Source: Winogradskyella eximia
GTDB lineage: Bacteria > Bacteroidota > Bacteroidia > Flavobacteriales > Flavobacteriaceae
Direction of reading: 5' to 3'
Length of the DNA stretch: 64,000 nt
Assembly: GCF_003386165.1 (NCBI RefSeq)
Contig: NZ_QRDV01000001.1
Coordinates: forward strand, 1,097,998 to 1,161,997
Positions 42,721-53,224 of this stretch are shown here, one piece after another. A program made the translations under genes and the position numbers. The notes under the pieces were generated by a model that saw only the letters and a program-made list of their open reading frames with translations, ran no database searches and was not told where the DNA came from. Every line of letters begins with the position of its first letter. The stretch's first letter is position 1.

Positions 42721-43512
42721 TTATTTATCTTTTAAAGAAATTTCGGCAACTTCAGTATCATTTTCGTTTGTATTGTCACCTTTAGTTCCAATTTTAATAC
42801 TAAGTGCTAATGCATCTTCCATATATGGAATTTGTTTTAACTTACGGTTAGATTCATCTAAAATACCTAGATTAACCATTCTATCTTGTAACTCAGCCCA
42901 AATTTGGTAATACTGATCTTCTGGTAATTGTGGTAACGTTATAACATCAATCATAGACGTTTTTTCTACCGGATTAATATAAGCTACTGTTTTTAAGTTT
43001 TTAGCACGCTCATTACCATTAATAACGTATTTCTTAGAATCAGGATTGTTCAATTTAAGTAACTCTCTAGACAACTTGTCTAATTTATAATTGTTACTTT
43101 CAATATCGCTTCGTAGGTCAAAAATTTCTTCAACAACAACATTATTTTCACTGTTTAGTTGAATGTTCTTTTGATAAAGCATAAATGAAGTGGCTGCAAA
43201 TAAAACAGCAGCTGCACTTGCCGCAATGCTATACCATGATGTTTTTCTTCTATGCGCTAATTGAATTACTTTAGTCTCTTTAGGTTCTTCTAAGGATTCC
43301 AAGATGTTTTCTAACATATTGTTAGGTGCTTCAACAGCTCCTGCCATTGTTATAATTTCTAAATTGTTCTGAAGTTCTTCGTAAGCTTCGGCAACCTCAG
43401 GATAATTAGAAATAAAGTGTTCAACTTCCTTAGATTCTTCCAAAGAAGTGTCTCCAACCAAATACTTATTAAGTAGGTTAGAATTTAAAAAGTTGTGTAA
43501 TTTTTTTTCCAT
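42721..43512 (-). CDS. Anti-sigma factor (RskA type)
   Basis: 263 aa from ATG 43512 (the TTG at 43518 is less likely). N-terminal cytoplasmic part about 1-90 with a putative zinc-less anti-sigma helix bundle (LLNKYLVGDTSLEESKEVEHFI), a membrane span (about 95-112, IAASAAAVLFAATSFML), coiled linker and a C-terminal RskA-like domain (LPQLPEDQYYQIWAEL, LGILDES). It should hold the sigma factor encoded just upstream (11 bases) until a signal outside the cytoplasm releases it. Confidence 0.92.
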   Translation of the reverse strand: MEKKLHNFLNSNLLNKYLVGDTSLEESKEVEHFISNYPEVAEAYEELQNNLEIITMAGAVEAPNNMLENILESLEEPKETKVIQLAHRRKTSWYSIAASAAAVLFAATSFMLYQKNIQLNSENNVVVEEIFDLRSDIESNNYKLDKLSRELLKLNNPDSKKYVINGNERAKNLKTVAYINPVEKTSMIDVITLPQLPEDQYYQIWAELQDRMVNLGILDESNRKLKQIPYMEDALALSIKIGTKGDNTNENDTEVAEISLKDK

Positions 43513-43523
43513 GATCAAATAAT

Positions 43524-44057
43524 TTATGGATTGTAGACTTTTTTAAGTTCTCTTAATCCTATTTTTAATCTAGACTTAATAGTGCCAAGTGGAATCTCTA
43601 ATTCGTCGCTGGCTTCTTGTTGCGTCATTCCTTGAAAAAACAAGGCATCTAACACAATTTGATATTTTTCTTCTAGTTTCCCAACATGTTCTTTGATGTC
43701 CATGACATCTTGGTTAAAATTTGTTGTTGGTAGAATATATACGTTTGAAGTTTCGATTTGGACTTCTTTATGATATCTATTATTAAAACTTCTTAGTTTG
43801 TCTATTGCGGTATTTCTTGCTATTCTAAATAGCCAAGTAAAAAGTTTGGCTTTAGAAGGATCGTATTTAGTGGCATTTTTCCAAACTTTTATAAACGTTT
43901 CTTGTAAGGCATCTTGAGCAACTTCCTCGTTAACGGTAATTTTTAAGATAACACCGTAAAGACTGTTGGAATAGTTTTCATATAATAAATTTAAAGCACG
44001 TTTATCTTCTTTCTGAAGATAATTGATAATTTTTTGCTCTGTAGGTGTTATGCTCAA
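43524..44057 (-). CDS. ECF-type RNA polymerase sigma factor (with adjacent anti-sigma)
   Basis: 177 aa, TTG start at 44057 (MSITPTEQKIINYLQKEDK). Region 2: LLYENYSNSLYGVI, QDALQETFIKVWKNATKY, FTWLFRIARNTAIDKLRS. Region 4: LFFQGMTQQEASDELEIPLGTIKSRLKIGL. It resembles the SigK group that pairs with RskA anti-sigma factors, and the partner gene follows directly. It would switch on an envelope-stress or redox regulon. Which ATG/TTG is used is not settled; no ATG in frame lies near. Confidence 0.93.
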   Translation of the reverse strand: MSITPTEQKIINYLQKEDKRALNLLYENYSNSLYGVILKITVNEEVAQDALQETFIKVWKNATKYDPSKAKLFTWLFRIARNTAIDKLRSFNNRYHKEVQIETSNVYILPTTNFNQDVMDIKEHVGKLEEKYQIVLDALFFQGMTQQEASDELEIPLGTIKSRLKIGLRELKKVYNP

Positions 44058-44367
44058 AATGTTAAAATATTGATATTATGGTTTTTAAAACGTCTAAAAA
44101 TGATTTGAGAACGTAAATATAAGTAAATACAATATATATAGATGTTCTATATAAAATATTAGAATGATTTTATCTTCTCAAGAGGTTGATTAATAGCATT
44201 TTCAAACAAAATTATTCTAAATTCAAAAGTCGTAATGAAAATTGCGACTTTTGTTTTGACTTTCTATTGTTATCCTAATATGAAATGGTATTTGTTCTCA
44301 TTAAGCTAATTATGACACTGATAACTTATACTTTGTTTTAGAAAATAGAAGAATAAATAAATGTTCT
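44058..44367. other. 310-base intergenic region upstream of the sigma factor gene
   Basis: Between murB (ends 44368) and the sigma factor start. It holds one hairpin (44224-44253, next entry) and AT-rich DNA that probably includes the sigma-operon promoter. I see no match to TAnnTTTG close to the start, which would fit autoregulation by an alternative sigma factor, but no motif can be named. No ORF. Confidence 0.5.
44224..44253. terminator. Hairpin downstream of murB
   Basis: 13 bp stem CAAAAGTCGTAAT / ATTGCGACTTTTG with one mismatch and a GAAA loop, 115 bases beyond the murB stop. T runs on both sides are short. Confidence 0.55.
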
Positions 44368-45381
44368 TTAAATTATATTTACTTCAGTTTCAATACTTAT
44401 ATTAAATATTCTCTTGATGGTGCTTTGAATCAATTGAGCCAATTCTAAAATTTCTTTACCACTTGCATTACCATAATTAACTAAGACTAGGGCTTGTTTA
44501 TTATGAACTCCATAGTCTTTAAAGCGTTTACCTTTAAATCCTGCTTGTTCAATTAGCCAACCAGCAGGAACCTTTACAGTATCTTCTGATGTTTTATAGA
44601 AAGGCACATCTGGAAAATTACTTTGAAGCTTAATAAATTCGTTAAGGGAAATAATAGGATTCTTAAAAAAACTTCCGCTGTTGCCAATTTTCTTTGGGTC
44701 TGGTAATTTACTTTGTCTTATAGAGATTACAGCATTAGAAATATCTTGAATTGTAGGCTTAGTTATTCCGTTAGCGTCTAATTCACTTCTTATAACACCA
44801 TAATCCATGTGCAATTTATGGTTGGCTTTAGATAATTCAATGTTTACACTCGTAATAATATATTGTCCTTTTATGTCTTGTTTAAATATCGATTCTCTGT
44901 AACCAAAATTGCAATCAGATTTTGAAAATTTCTCTAAAGACTGATCTTCTATTTTCAATGCTTCACAACTCACAAAAACATCTTTAAGTTCAACACCATA
45001 AGCACCTATATTCTGAATTGGTGCTGTGCCAATATTGCCAGGAATTAATGATAAATTTTCAATACCTCCGTAGTTATGCTTTAAACACCAAAGCACAAAA
45101 TTGTGCCAGTTTTCTCCAGCCATTGCTTTAATAACAACGGTGTTTTCTGTTTCGCTAACAACTTCAATGCCTTTTAAATTAATATGAAGCACTAAAGCTT
45201 CAATATCTTTAGTTAATAGCATATTACTACCTCCACCTAATATAAATAATGGTTTGGAATGGTATTTCTTTAAAACAGTACTAAGCGCATCGATAGTGCC
45301 AATGTCGCAATAGGATTGCGCATTGGCATTAATACCAAAAGTATTAAAGGGTTTTAAAGATGCATTGTTAATAATAGTCAT
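44368..45381 (-). CDS. murB: UDP-N-acetylenolpyruvoylglucosamine reductase
   Basis: 337 aa, type I (E. coli-like) length. FAD site ILGGGSNMLL and LSLIPGNIGTAPIQNIGAYG, the Arg/Tyr region in FGYRESIFK, and the proton-donor Ser in GNSGSFFKNP. It makes UDP-MurNAc in peptidoglycan synthesis, cytoplasmic. Its ATG overlaps the stop of the upstream aminotransferase by one base (TAATG). Confidence 0.96.
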   Translation of the reverse strand: MTIINNASLKPFNTFGINANAQSYCDIGTIDALSTVLKKYHSKPLFILGGGSNMLLTKDIEALVLHINLKGIEVVSETENTVVIKAMAGENWHNFVLWCLKHNYGGIENLSLIPGNIGTAPIQNIGAYGVELKDVFVSCEALKIEDQSLEKFSKSDCNFGYRESIFKQDIKGQYIITSVNIELSKANHKLHMDYGVIRSELDANGITKPTIQDISNAVISIRQSKLPDPKKIGNSGSFFKNPIISLNEFIKLQSNFPDVPFYKTSEDTVKVPAGWLIEQAGFKGKRFKDYGVHNKQALVLVNYGNASGKEILELAQLIQSTIKRIFNISIETEVNII

Positions 45382-46571
45382 TAGTCTTTATATACTTTTA
45401 ATGCTTCTTCTAAGATTTTAACTGATATTTTTAGGCTTTCTTCATTTAAGACATAAGCAATCCGAATTTGATTTAAACCAACTCCAGGAGTAGAGTAGAA
45501 GCCTGCAGCAGGAGCTACCATAACGGTATTGTTATTATAATCGAAAGATTCTAATAACCATTTAGCAAAGTCATCTGAATTTTTCACTGGTAACTCAGCA
45601 ATACAATAAAAAGCGCCATTTGGTTTGGCTACTTTTACACCTTCAATCTTTTCTAATTCATTAATTAGAGTATTTCTACGTTTTACGTATTCTTCAATGA
45701 CATCATCAAAATAACTTTGTGGAGTATCTAAAGCAGCTTCACTTGCAATTTGTGCTAATGTAGGCGGACTTAATCTTGCTTGAGCAAATTTTAATGCCGT
45801 TTTCATTAGCTCTTTATTTTTAGAAACTAAATAACCAATTCTAGCACCACACATGCTGTAACGTTTAGAAACAGAATCAATAACAATAGCGTGTTCTTCT
45901 AGTCCAGGTTCTTGTAAAATAGAATAATGCTCAATGCCATCGTACACAAATTCTCTATAAACTTCGTCTGCAATTAAGAATAAATCGTATTTCTTAACAA
46001 GAGCGGCAAGTTGTTTTATTTCTTCTTTAGAATATAAGTAGCCTGTTGGGTTTCCTGGATTACAAATTAAAATCGCTTTTGTTTTTGGAGTAATCAATTT
46101 TTCGAATTCTTCAATTGGAGGTAATGCAAAATTATCTTCAATTTTAGAAATAACCGGAACGACGTTAACACCAGAAGCCGTTGAGAACCCATTATAATTC
46201 GCATAAAATGGTTCAGGAATTATAATTTCATCATCCTCATCCATAATACTTCCAAAAGCAAATAATAAGGCCTCACTTCCTCCAGTAGTTACAATAATAT
46301 CATTATGTGTTACATGGATGTCATTTCGCTTATAATACTCGGCGATTTTTATTCTATAAGCCTCTGAACCTTCAGAACGAGAATAGGCTAAAATATCCAA
46401 AGAGTAGGTTTTTACTGCGTCTAATGCAATTTCTGGAGTTTTTATATCTGGCTGACCTATGTTTAAATAGTAAACCGTTTTTCCTTTTTTGTGAGCTGCT
46501 TCTGCGTAAGGAACCAATTTTCTAATTGGTGATTCTGGCATATTGATGCCTTTATTCGAGATTGTTGGCAT
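45381..46571 (-). CDS. PLP-dependent aminotransferase, class I/II (aspartate aminotransferase-like)
   Basis: 396 aa. Opening MPESPIRKLVPYAEAAHKKG and YYLNIGQPDIKTPE, TTGGSEALLFAF, CNPGNPTGYLYS, DEVYREFVYDG, the PLP Lys in DSVSKRYSMCGARIGY, and the substrate Arg in RIAYVLNEE near the end. The family includes aspartate/aromatic aminotransferases; the exact amino acid is not clear. Translationally coupled to murB. Confidence 0.93.
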   Translation of the reverse strand: MPTISNKGINMPESPIRKLVPYAEAAHKKGKTVYYLNIGQPDIKTPEIALDAVKTYSLDILAYSRSEGSEAYRIKIAEYYKRNDIHVTHNDIIVTTGGSEALLFAFGSIMDEDDEIIIPEPFYANYNGFSTASGVNVVPVISKIEDNFALPPIEEFEKLITPKTKAILICNPGNPTGYLYSKEEIKQLAALVKKYDLFLIADEVYREFVYDGIEHYSILQEPGLEEHAIVIDSVSKRYSMCGARIGYLVSKNKELMKTALKFAQARLSPPTLAQIASEAALDTPQSYFDDVIEEYVKRRNTLINELEKIEGVKVAKPNGAFYCIAELPVKNSDDFAKWLLESFDYNNNTVMVAPAAGFYSTPGVGLNQIRIAYVLNEESLKISVKILEEALKVYKD

Positions 46572-46620
46572 TTAGTATTGGTTTTAAGTTGCTAAGTTCT
46601 GAAAATTCTTAAAGTTTATA

Positions 46621-46667
46621 TGAAAAAAAAGCATAAAAAAATGAGCCCTCAAATTGAGAGCTCATTA
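46621..46667 (-). terminator. Terminator of the DUF1573 gene
   Basis: On the minus strand ATGAGCTCTCAA / TTGAGGGCTCAT forms a hairpin with G-U pairing, followed by seven T and a further T run. It lies 23 bases after the DUF1573 stop codon. Confidence 0.8.
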
Positions 46668-46689
46668 TTAATTGTTAAAATAAGATTGT

Positions 46690-47118
46690 TTATTGCTCAA
46701 TCATACTTTTTTCTTTCTTTTCTAAAACACTTGTTTTATTAGTGTCTACTACTAAACCTTTAATTTTTAAGGCTACAGTTGGAGTTTCTGCATTAGAAAA
46801 AACCGTAATAGTTTTTCTAATTGGGTTAACTCTTTTAGTATCGTATTTCACTTCAATCACACCCGTTTCACCTGGCATAATTGGTCCTTTTGGTTTTTTT
46901 GGTACTGTGCAACCACAAGTAGATTTTACATTAGATATAACTAAAGGTGCATCTCCTGTGTTAGTAAATTCAAAAACTCTTACTCCATCAGCACCTTTTT
47001 CAATGGTACCGTAGTCTATCACATCTGTCTTAAATTCTATTTTTGCAACTTTTTCTTGAGCAAAAGAACCTAGACTCATTAATCCTACAAATAATACTGC
47101 TAATAAATTTTTCATCAT
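46690..47118 (-). CDS. DUF1573 family exported protein
   Basis: 142 aa. Signal peptide MKNLLAVLFVGLMSLGSFAQ, then IEFKTDVIDYGTIEKGADGV and FEFTNTGDAPLVISNVKSTCGCTVP, the DUF1573 hallmark (TGCGCT-type CGC). IMPGETGVIEVKYDTK closes the Ig-like domain. Function is unknown; the fold resembles ASPM-SPD-2-Hydin domains. Two ATGs in tandem (47118, 47115). A well-formed promoter precedes it. Confidence 0.92.
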   Translation of the reverse strand: MMKNLLAVLFVGLMSLGSFAQEKVAKIEFKTDVIDYGTIEKGADGVRVFEFTNTGDAPLVISNVKSTCGCTVPKKPKGPIMPGETGVIEVKYDTKRVNPIRKTITVFSNAETPTVALKIKGLVVDTNKTSVLEKKEKSMIEQ

Positions 47119-47134
47119 TTTTATTTTGATTAGT

Positions 47135-47164
47135 CAAACTTAGTTACTTTTTCATTCCTAACAA
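47135..47164 (-). promoter_or_regulatory. DUF1573 gene promoter (TTG-N19-TAAGTTTG)
   Basis: On the minus strand TTG (47162-47164), exactly 19 nt, then TAAGTTTG (47135-47142), 16 nt before the first ATG. It is the best match to the Bacteroidota -33/-7 consensus in the window. Confidence 0.85.
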
Positions 47165-47258
47165 AATTTATTAGACGTAATACGCTCCATTTAACAGAAG
47201 TTTTAGCTTTTGAACCCATATTAATACACTAATAATTTTTCGAAATAGGAATTATAAG

Positions 47259-47266
47259 TACTTTTG
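47259..47266 (+). promoter_or_regulatory. valS promoter -7 element TACTTTTG
   Basis: TACTTTTG, 29 nt before the valS ATG; a T-rich stretch stands in the -33 position. Confidence 0.55.
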
Positions 47267-47295
47267 TCAGTTATATTACAAAAACAATACCAAAC

Positions 47296-49926
47296 ATGGA
47301 TATCCCGTCAAAATATAATGCGTTATCAGTAGAGAATAAGTGGTACGACTACTGGATGGAACATAAATACTTTCACTCTACACCAGATGATAGAGAACCT
47401 TATACCATAGTAATTCCTCCACCAAATGTTACAGGAATTTTGCATATGGGTCATATGTTAAACAATACCATTCAAGATGTGTTAATTAGAAGAGCACGTT
47501 TATTGGGTAAAAATGCTTGTTGGGTTCCTGGTACAGATCATGCTTCTATTGCTACAGAAGCTAAGGTTGTTGCTAAGTTGAAGGCACAAGGAATTGATAA
47601 AAATGACCTAACGCGCGAAGAATTTTTAGAGCACGCTTGGGAATGGACAGAAGAATATGGAGGAGTTATCTTAGAGCAGCTTAAAAAACTAGGTTGTTCT
47701 TGTGACTGGGACAGAACTAAGTTCACCATGGACGATGATATGTCAGAGGCTGTAATTAAAGTATTTGTTGATTTATATAGCAAAGGTTTAATTTACAGAG
47801 GTTACCGCATGGTAAATTGGGATCCAGAAGCTAAAACAACCTTGTCTGATGAAGAAGTGATACATGTTGAAAAGCAAGGCTTACTTTATTATTTAGAATA
47901 TAAAGTTGAAGGTAGCGATGAGAAATTAACCATTGCAACTACAAGACCAGAAACCATTTTTGGTGATACCGCTATTTGCATTAATCCTAATGACGAACGA
48001 TTTACACATTTAAAAGGTAAGAAAGCGATTGTTCCTATTTGTGGACGCGTTATTCCTATTATAGAAGATGAATATGTAGATGTAGAGTTTGGTACAGGAT
48101 GTTTAAAAGTTACGCCAGCTCACGATGAGAATGACAAGGTTTTAGGCGATAAGCATCAATTAGAAGTTATAGATATTTTTAATGAAGATGCTAGTTTAAA
48201 TAGCTTCGGGATGCATTACGAAGGTCAAGATCGTTTTGTTGTAAGAAAAGCAATTACCAAAGAATTAGAAGAAGCAGGAATTTTAGTTAAAACTGAAAAT
48301 CATATTAATAAAGTAGGAACTTCAGAACGAACTAAAGCTGTTATTGAACCAAGATTGAGTGATCAATGGTTTCTTAAAATGGAAGATTTAGCAAAACCTG
48401 CTATTGATGCCGTTTTAAAAACAGGTGATGTAAAACTGTTTCCGAAGAAATTTGAAAACACCTATCGTCACTGGATGGAGAATATTCGCGATTGGAATAT
48501 CTCACGTCAGTTACTTTGGGGACAACAAATTCCAGCCTATTTCTATGGCGACGGAAAAGAAGATTTTGTAGTTGCAGAAACTATTGAAGCCGCTTTAAAA
48601 TTAGCTCAAGAAAAGACTAACAATTCAGCTTTAAAAGTAGAAGACTTAAAGCAAGATACAGATGCACTAGACACTTGGTTTAGTTCATGGTTGTGGCCAA
48701 TGAGTGTTTTTGATGGTATTAGAAACCCTGAAAATGAAGAAATCAAGTATTACTACCCAACCAATGATTTGGTAACTGGTCCAGATATTTTATTCTTTTG
48801 GGTAGCACGTATGATTGTTGCAGGTTACGAGTATAGAGACGAAAAACCTTTTGAAAATGTTTACTTAACAGGTTTAGTTAGAGATAAACAAAGACGAAAA
48901 ATGTCTAAGTCTTTAGGGAACTCGCCAGATGCTTTAAAATTAATTGAAGATTATAGTGCAGATGGTGTACGTGTTGGTTTGTTATTAAGTTCAGCTGCCG
49001 GAAACGATTTAATGTTTGATGAAGCCCTTTGTCAACAGGGTAAAGGCTTGGGTAATAAAATATGGTCTGCTTTCTATTTAACTAATTTATGGGATGTTGA
49101 AGATATAGAACAACCACAATCTAGTAAAATAGCTTTAGAATGGTTTGAGTCTAAATTTCAGAAAGTACTTTTAGAAATAGAAGATCACTTTAGTAAATAC
49201 AGATTGTCTGATGCAATAATGGCAATCTATAAGTTAATAAATGATGATTTTGCATCTTGGTTATTAGAAATTGTAAAACCAGCTTACCAACAGCCTATAG
49301 ATTCAAAAACGTACAATGCTGTTATGGCAATTTTTGAAGATATTTTAAAAGTTGCTCATCCATTTATGCCATTTATCACAGAAGAAATCTGGCAAACTAT
49401 AACTGAAAGAACACCAGAAGAAGCTTTAATTGTTTCTAAATGGCCAGAAGCAAAACCAATTAATGAAACTTTGATTTCAGAATTTGAATTTGCTTCAGAA
49501 GTAATTTCTGGAGTAAGAAATATAAGAAAACAAAAGAATATAGCCTTTAAAGATGCTATTGGATTTTCGGTAGTGAATAATGAAAATGTAAATACGACCT
49601 TTGATGCTGTTATTTCTAAATTAGGAAATTTAGAGAGTTTTGAATACGTAACAGAAGCTGTTGAAGGTGCTTTAACTTACAGAGTAAAATCTAACGAATA
49701 CTTTATTCCTATGGAAGGAAGTATTGATATAGAAGCTGAAATTGAAAAGCTAACGGAAGAATTAAAATATACGGAAGGTTTTTTAAAATCTGTTCAAAAG
49801 AAATTATCGAACGAGCGTTTTGTTGCAGGTGCACCAGAACAAGTAGTTGCTTCTGAGAAAAAGAAAGAAGCGGATGCTTTAGCTAAGATTGAAACGATAA
49901 AAGCGAGTTTAGCTAGTTTGAAGTAA
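47296..49926 (+). CDS. valS: Valine--tRNA ligase
   Basis: 876 aa. Class I synthetase with HIGH-type motif [17 protein letters not shown] (about 41-57) and the KMSKS loop [12 protein letters not shown] (about 532-543). The editing domain holds [16 protein letters not shown] and [10 protein letters not shown]. Anticodon-binding helical domain about 640-800 and the C-terminal coiled coil about 810-876 ([19 protein letters not shown]) that contacts tRNA. It charges tRNA-Val in the cytoplasm. Full length, no oddities; monocistronic, convergent with rodA. Confidence 0.98.
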   Translation: MDIPSKYNALSVENKWYDYWMEHKYFHSTPDDREPYTIVIPPPNVTGILHMGHMLNNTIQDVLIRRARLLGKNACWVPGTDHASIATEAKVVAKLKAQGIDKNDLTREEFLEHAWEWTEEYGGVILEQLKKLGCSCDWDRTKFTMDDDMSEAVIKVFVDLYSKGLIYRGYRMVNWDPEAKTTLSDEEVIHVEKQGLLYYLEYKVEGSDEKLTIATTRPETIFGDTAICINPNDERFTHLKGKKAIVPICGRVIPIIEDEYVDVEFGTGCLKVTPAHDENDKVLGDKHQLEVIDIFNEDASLNSFGMHYEGQDRFVVRKAITKELEEAGILVKTENHINKVGTSERTKAVIEPRLSDQWFLKMEDLAKPAIDAVLKTGDVKLFPKKFENTYRHWMENIRDWNISRQLLWGQQIPAYFYGDGKEDFVVAETIEAALKLAQEKTNNSALKVEDLKQDTDALDTWFSSWLWPMSVFDGIRNPENEEIKYYYPTNDLVTGPDILFFWVARMIVAGYEYRDEKPFENVYLTGLVRDKQRRKMSKSLGNSPDALKLIEDYSADGVRVGLLLSSAAGNDLMFDEALCQQGKGLGNKIWSAFYLTNLWDVEDIEQPQSSKIALEWFESKFQKVLLEIEDHFSKYRLSDAIMAIYKLINDDFASWLLEIVKPAYQQPIDSKTYNAVMAIFEDILKVAHPFMPFITEEIWQTITERTPEEALIVSKWPEAKPINETLISEFEFASEVISGVRNIRKQKNIAFKDAIGFSVVNNENVNTTFDAVISKLGNLESFEYVTEAVEGALTYRVKSNEYFIPMEGSIDIEAEIEKLTEELKYTEGFLKSVQKKLSNERFVAGAPEQVVASEKKKEADALAKIETIKASLASLK

Positions 49927-49951
49927 TAGATTTCATTTTAGAATTTAAAAT

Positions 49952-49982
49952 AAAAAAGACTGCTGATAGAGTGGTCTTTTTT
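49952..49982. terminator. Bidirectional terminator between valS and rodA
   Basis: Stem AAAAAAGAC / GTCTTTTTT with a 13 nt loop, 23 bases after valS stop and just before the rodA stop on the opposite strand. Confidence 0.7.
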
Positions 49983-49984
49983 AT

Positions 49985-51265
49985 TTACCACTCATTAATC
50001 TTATTACTATCTAACTTCACAAAAATAAAGAGTAGAATGGTAAAGCCCCAAAGTCCGGAGCCACCATAACTAAAAAAGGGTAGTGGAATACCAACCGTTG
50101 GAATTAGTCCCATTACCATACCAATATTAATGGTGAAATGGACAAACAGAATAGCAGCCACACCATATCCATACACACGGCTAAATTGCGATTTTTGAGC
50201 TTCAGCAAGAAATAATATTCTTATAATAAGAAATACAAATGCTATAACTACAAAACTTGTTCCCATAAATCCCCATTCTTCACCTACGGTACTAAAAATG
50301 TAATCAGTATGCTGTTCTGGTACAAATTTACCAGTGGTTCTTGTGCCTTGTAAAAAGCCTTTTCCTGAGACACCTCCCGAGCTAATAGCTTGTTCAGATT
50401 GTATAAGATTGTATGCTTCCGCTTTTTTCATCCGTTCTAATTTGGCAGGATCTTTTTCTAAGCGTAACCAAAGGCTAATTCTATTTTGTTGGTGTGTTTT
50501 TAAACCATGTTCATAGAACAATTTTACGCCATAAGAAAAGCTCACAGAGACTAAAAGAACAATCATATATTGTAAGATTGAACCTCGTTTTTTCTTTCTA
50601 AAAAAATAAACACTAGCGATAGCTAATGCGGCAATAATTGCTGTAATTAGGATCCCAAATTTTAGTGCTAATACAGCAAGTACTATTAATGATAAGGCAA
50701 TAATTAAATAGACTTGTTGTAATCCTTCACGATAAAAAACAAAGAAAAATGCCAAGTAGACGATGGTACTTCCGGCGTCATTTTGAAGCAGTATTAGTAA
50801 GGCTGGAATAAATATAATTGCAGCAACACGCAACTGATCTTTAATAGTTTGCATATTAGTCTGCAAATCACTAACGTATTTAGCAACGGCAAGTGCAGTG
50901 GCGAACTTAGCAAATTCACTAGGTTGAATGGTCATACTGCCAATGCCATACCAAGAGCGTGCACCATTAACTTCCTTTCCGAAAATAAATAAGCCTATGA
51001 GAGCCAGCATGGCGACTAGATAAATGATACTGGCAAACTGTTCATAAAACTTGGCCTCAAATGAAAGAATTAAAATTATAAGGACAATAGTTAAGCCAAT
51101 AAACATTAAATGTTTTCCGTAAAGCTGAGATGTATCAAAATAATCAGTAACCTCTCCAACATGCGATGCAGATAAGATGTTAAGATACCCAAAGCCAACT
51201 AATAGCAAAAAGAGAATTATGGTAATCCAATCAAATTTAAAACGTCTTTGGTTTTCTCTAAGCAT
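49985..51265 (-). CDS. rodA: Rod shape-determining protein RodA (SEDS glycosyltransferase)
   Basis: 426 aa with about ten membrane spans. SEDS motifs: GARSWYGIGSMTIQPSEFAK, AIIFIPALLILLQNDAGST, GGVSGKGFLQGTRTTGKFVPE, HTDYIFSTVGEEWGF and GLIPTVGIPLPFFSYGGSGL. It polymerises lipid II glycan strands for lateral wall growth with PBP2. Last gene of the elongation operon, 6 bases after the PBP2 gene. The central loop (about 215-250) is longer than in E. coli RodA. Confidence 0.96.
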   Translation of the reverse strand: MLRENQRRFKFDWITIILFLLLVGFGYLNILSASHVGEVTDYFDTSQLYGKHLMFIGLTIVLIILILSFEAKFYEQFASIIYLVAMLALIGLFIFGKEVNGARSWYGIGSMTIQPSEFAKFATALAVAKYVSDLQTNMQTIKDQLRVAAIIFIPALLILLQNDAGSTIVYLAFFFVFYREGLQQVYLIIALSLIVLAVLALKFGILITAIIAALAIASVYFFRKKKRGSILQYMIVLLVSVSFSYGVKLFYEHGLKTHQQNRISLWLRLEKDPAKLERMKKAEAYNLIQSEQAISSGGVSGKGFLQGTRTTGKFVPEQHTDYIFSTVGEEWGFMGTSFVVIAFVFLIIRILFLAEAQKSQFSRVYGYGVAAILFVHFTINIGMVMGLIPTVGIPLPFFSYGGSGLWGFTILLFIFVKLDSNKINEW

Positions 51266-51271
51266 GAAAGG

Positions 51272-53224
51272 TTATAATTTTATTGCGCTAGTATTTTGGT
51301 TTTCGACAGGATGATTTTCTTCTGTTGCATAGTTGTCAATAACCTGTAGTGAAGTTTGTCCATTAATTTTAAAAGGCTCACCAGAATAAGGCTTTTTATA
51401 TTCGTTTTCAAGACTATGAGTTAATATCCAATTTTCTAAATCGGTTCTAGTAATTTCACCATTAATATGTTTTTCAATCATAAGACTTGCCATTCTTCCT
51501 GCAAAACGACTTCCCCAATATCCATTTTCAACAAAAACTGCTATCGCAATTTTAGGATTGTCTTTGGGGGCAAAAGCAACAAAGATAGAATGATCCGTTA
51601 GTTGCGTTTTTACGCTATCAATTCTTACAAAGTTTTCTGCAGTACCCGTTTTTCCACAAATATCAATTCCAGGAACCCTTAAAGATTTAGCTGTACCTTC
51701 ATTATATACATCAAACATACCTTGTACTACAGGCTCAAAATGGCGTTTATCTATGGTTGTATAATTAGGAGTTTTATATTTTTTTGGTATGGTATCTCCT
51801 TCTATGTTTTTAATAATATGTGGAGTGTAGTAATAACCACGATTTCCAATTGCAGCAGCCATATTGGCTAGCTGAATTGGTGTAGCTTCAACTTCACCTT
51901 GACCAATAGCATTAGATACAATATAGGTAGAGCCCCAACGATTATCTCCATAAGCTCTGTCGTAATAATCGCCATCTGGTATGCGTCCTGGTTGCCCTAC
52001 AGATAAATCATTGTTTAAAAAATTACCTAAACCAAAACTTTTTGCATGATTAGCCCAAGTATTCATGCCAACTCCTGCGTCATCATATTTATCAATGATA
52101 CGTCTATATACATTAACAAAGTATGCATTACAAGATTGTGCAATTCCTGCATTCATGTCAACTGGACTTCTATGATGGTGACAACCTGTTAATTTTCTGC
52201 TGCCATAATAATAGCCCATTCTACAAGTCACTTTATCGTCTGTTTCTACAACTCCTTCTTGTAATCCAATAAGTGCATTAATAACCTTAAATGGAGATCC
52301 TGGTGGATACTGTGCTTGTAAGCCTCTATCAAAAGTTGGCTTATTTACTTTGTCTAAGAATAATCTCGAAAAATTTTTGTTTCGTTCTCGTCCTACTAAT
52401 AAGTTAGGGTTATAACTTGGTCCTGTAACCATTGCCAATATCTCTCCGCTACTTGGGTCAATGGCAACAATACCTCCACGTTTATGTTTCATTAGCAATT
52501 CACCATAAGCTTGCAAATCAGAATCAATGGTGATAGTGACATCTTTTCCTGGTTGAGGTAATGTATCTAGGGTACCTTCTTTAAAAGGACCAATGTTTTT
52601 GTTAAATCGGTCTTTTTGGATAAATTTTATCCCTTTTACTCCACGTAAGGTTTTTTCATACGTTTTTTCAATGCCTTGTTTTCCAATAAGATCACCTAAA
52701 GTATAATAAGCATCATTTTTAATAATGTTACGATTAACCTCTCCAAGGTCTCCAAGAACATTAGCTCCAATAGTGGTTTGATAAGAACGTAGCGAACGTT
52801 TTTGAATATAAAAACCTTCGAATTTTCGCATTTTTTCTTGTAAAACAGCATAATCTTTTTTTGATAGCTGAGGTACAAATGGGGAAGGGAGTCTTGGTGA
52901 ATAATTTTTAGCTCTTGCTAATTTCGTGTAATACTCATCTTGAGTAATCTTCAATAATTGACAAAATTCATTTAACTCTAGCGAATCTAAAGGTGATACT
53001 TCTCTCGGAATTACCATTACATCATAAGAGGGTTGGTTGGCAACTAAAAGTTTTCCGTTTCTATCATAGACATAACCACGCTTAGGATAGTTAAATTCCT
53101 TTCGAATAGCTGTGTCTTCAAAAATATCATAGGCAGAATTATTGTAAACCTGAAGGTAAAATAAACGCGCAATAAAAACGAGACCTACAAGAATTACAGT
53201 AGTTAATAGTAATAATTTTCTCAT
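51272..53224 (-). CDS. mrdA: Penicillin-binding protein 2 (monofunctional D,D-transpeptidase)
   Basis: 650 aa. One N-terminal membrane span (about 4-22), PBP dimerisation domain (about 45-220), then the transpeptidase: active Ser in QYPPGSPFKVINALIG (SxxK as SPFK), SCN in IAQSCNAYFVN, and KTG in DICGKTGTAENF. It cross-links peptidoglycan during elongation with RodA. The start overlaps mreD by 4 bases. Confidence 0.96.
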   Translation of the reverse strand: MRKLLLLTTVILVGLVFIARLFYLQVYNNSAYDIFEDTAIRKEFNYPKRGYVYDRNGKLLVANQPSYDVMVIPREVSPLDSLELNEFCQLLKITQDEYYTKLARAKNYSPRLPSPFVPQLSKKDYAVLQEKMRKFEGFYIQKRSLRSYQTTIGANVLGDLGEVNRNIIKNDAYYTLGDLIGKQGIEKTYEKTLRGVKGIKFIQKDRFNKNIGPFKEGTLDTLPQPGKDVTITIDSDLQAYGELLMKHKRGGIVAIDPSSGEILAMVTGPSYNPNLLVGRERNKNFSRLFLDKVNKPTFDRGLQAQYPPGSPFKVINALIGLQEGVVETDDKVTCRMGYYYGSRKLTGCHHHRSPVDMNAGIAQSCNAYFVNVYRRIIDKYDDAGVGMNTWANHAKSFGLGNFLNNDLSVGQPGRIPDGDYYDRAYGDNRWGSTYIVSNAIGQGEVEATPIQLANMAAAIGNRGYYYTPHIIKNIEGDTIPKKYKTPNYTTIDKRHFEPVVQGMFDVYNEGTAKSLRVPGIDICGKTGTAENFVRIDSVKTQLTDHSIFVAFAPKDNPKIAIAVFVENGYWGSRFAGRMASLMIEKHINGEITRTDLENWILTHSLENEYKKPYSGEPFKINGQTSLQVIDNYATEENHPVENQNTSAIKL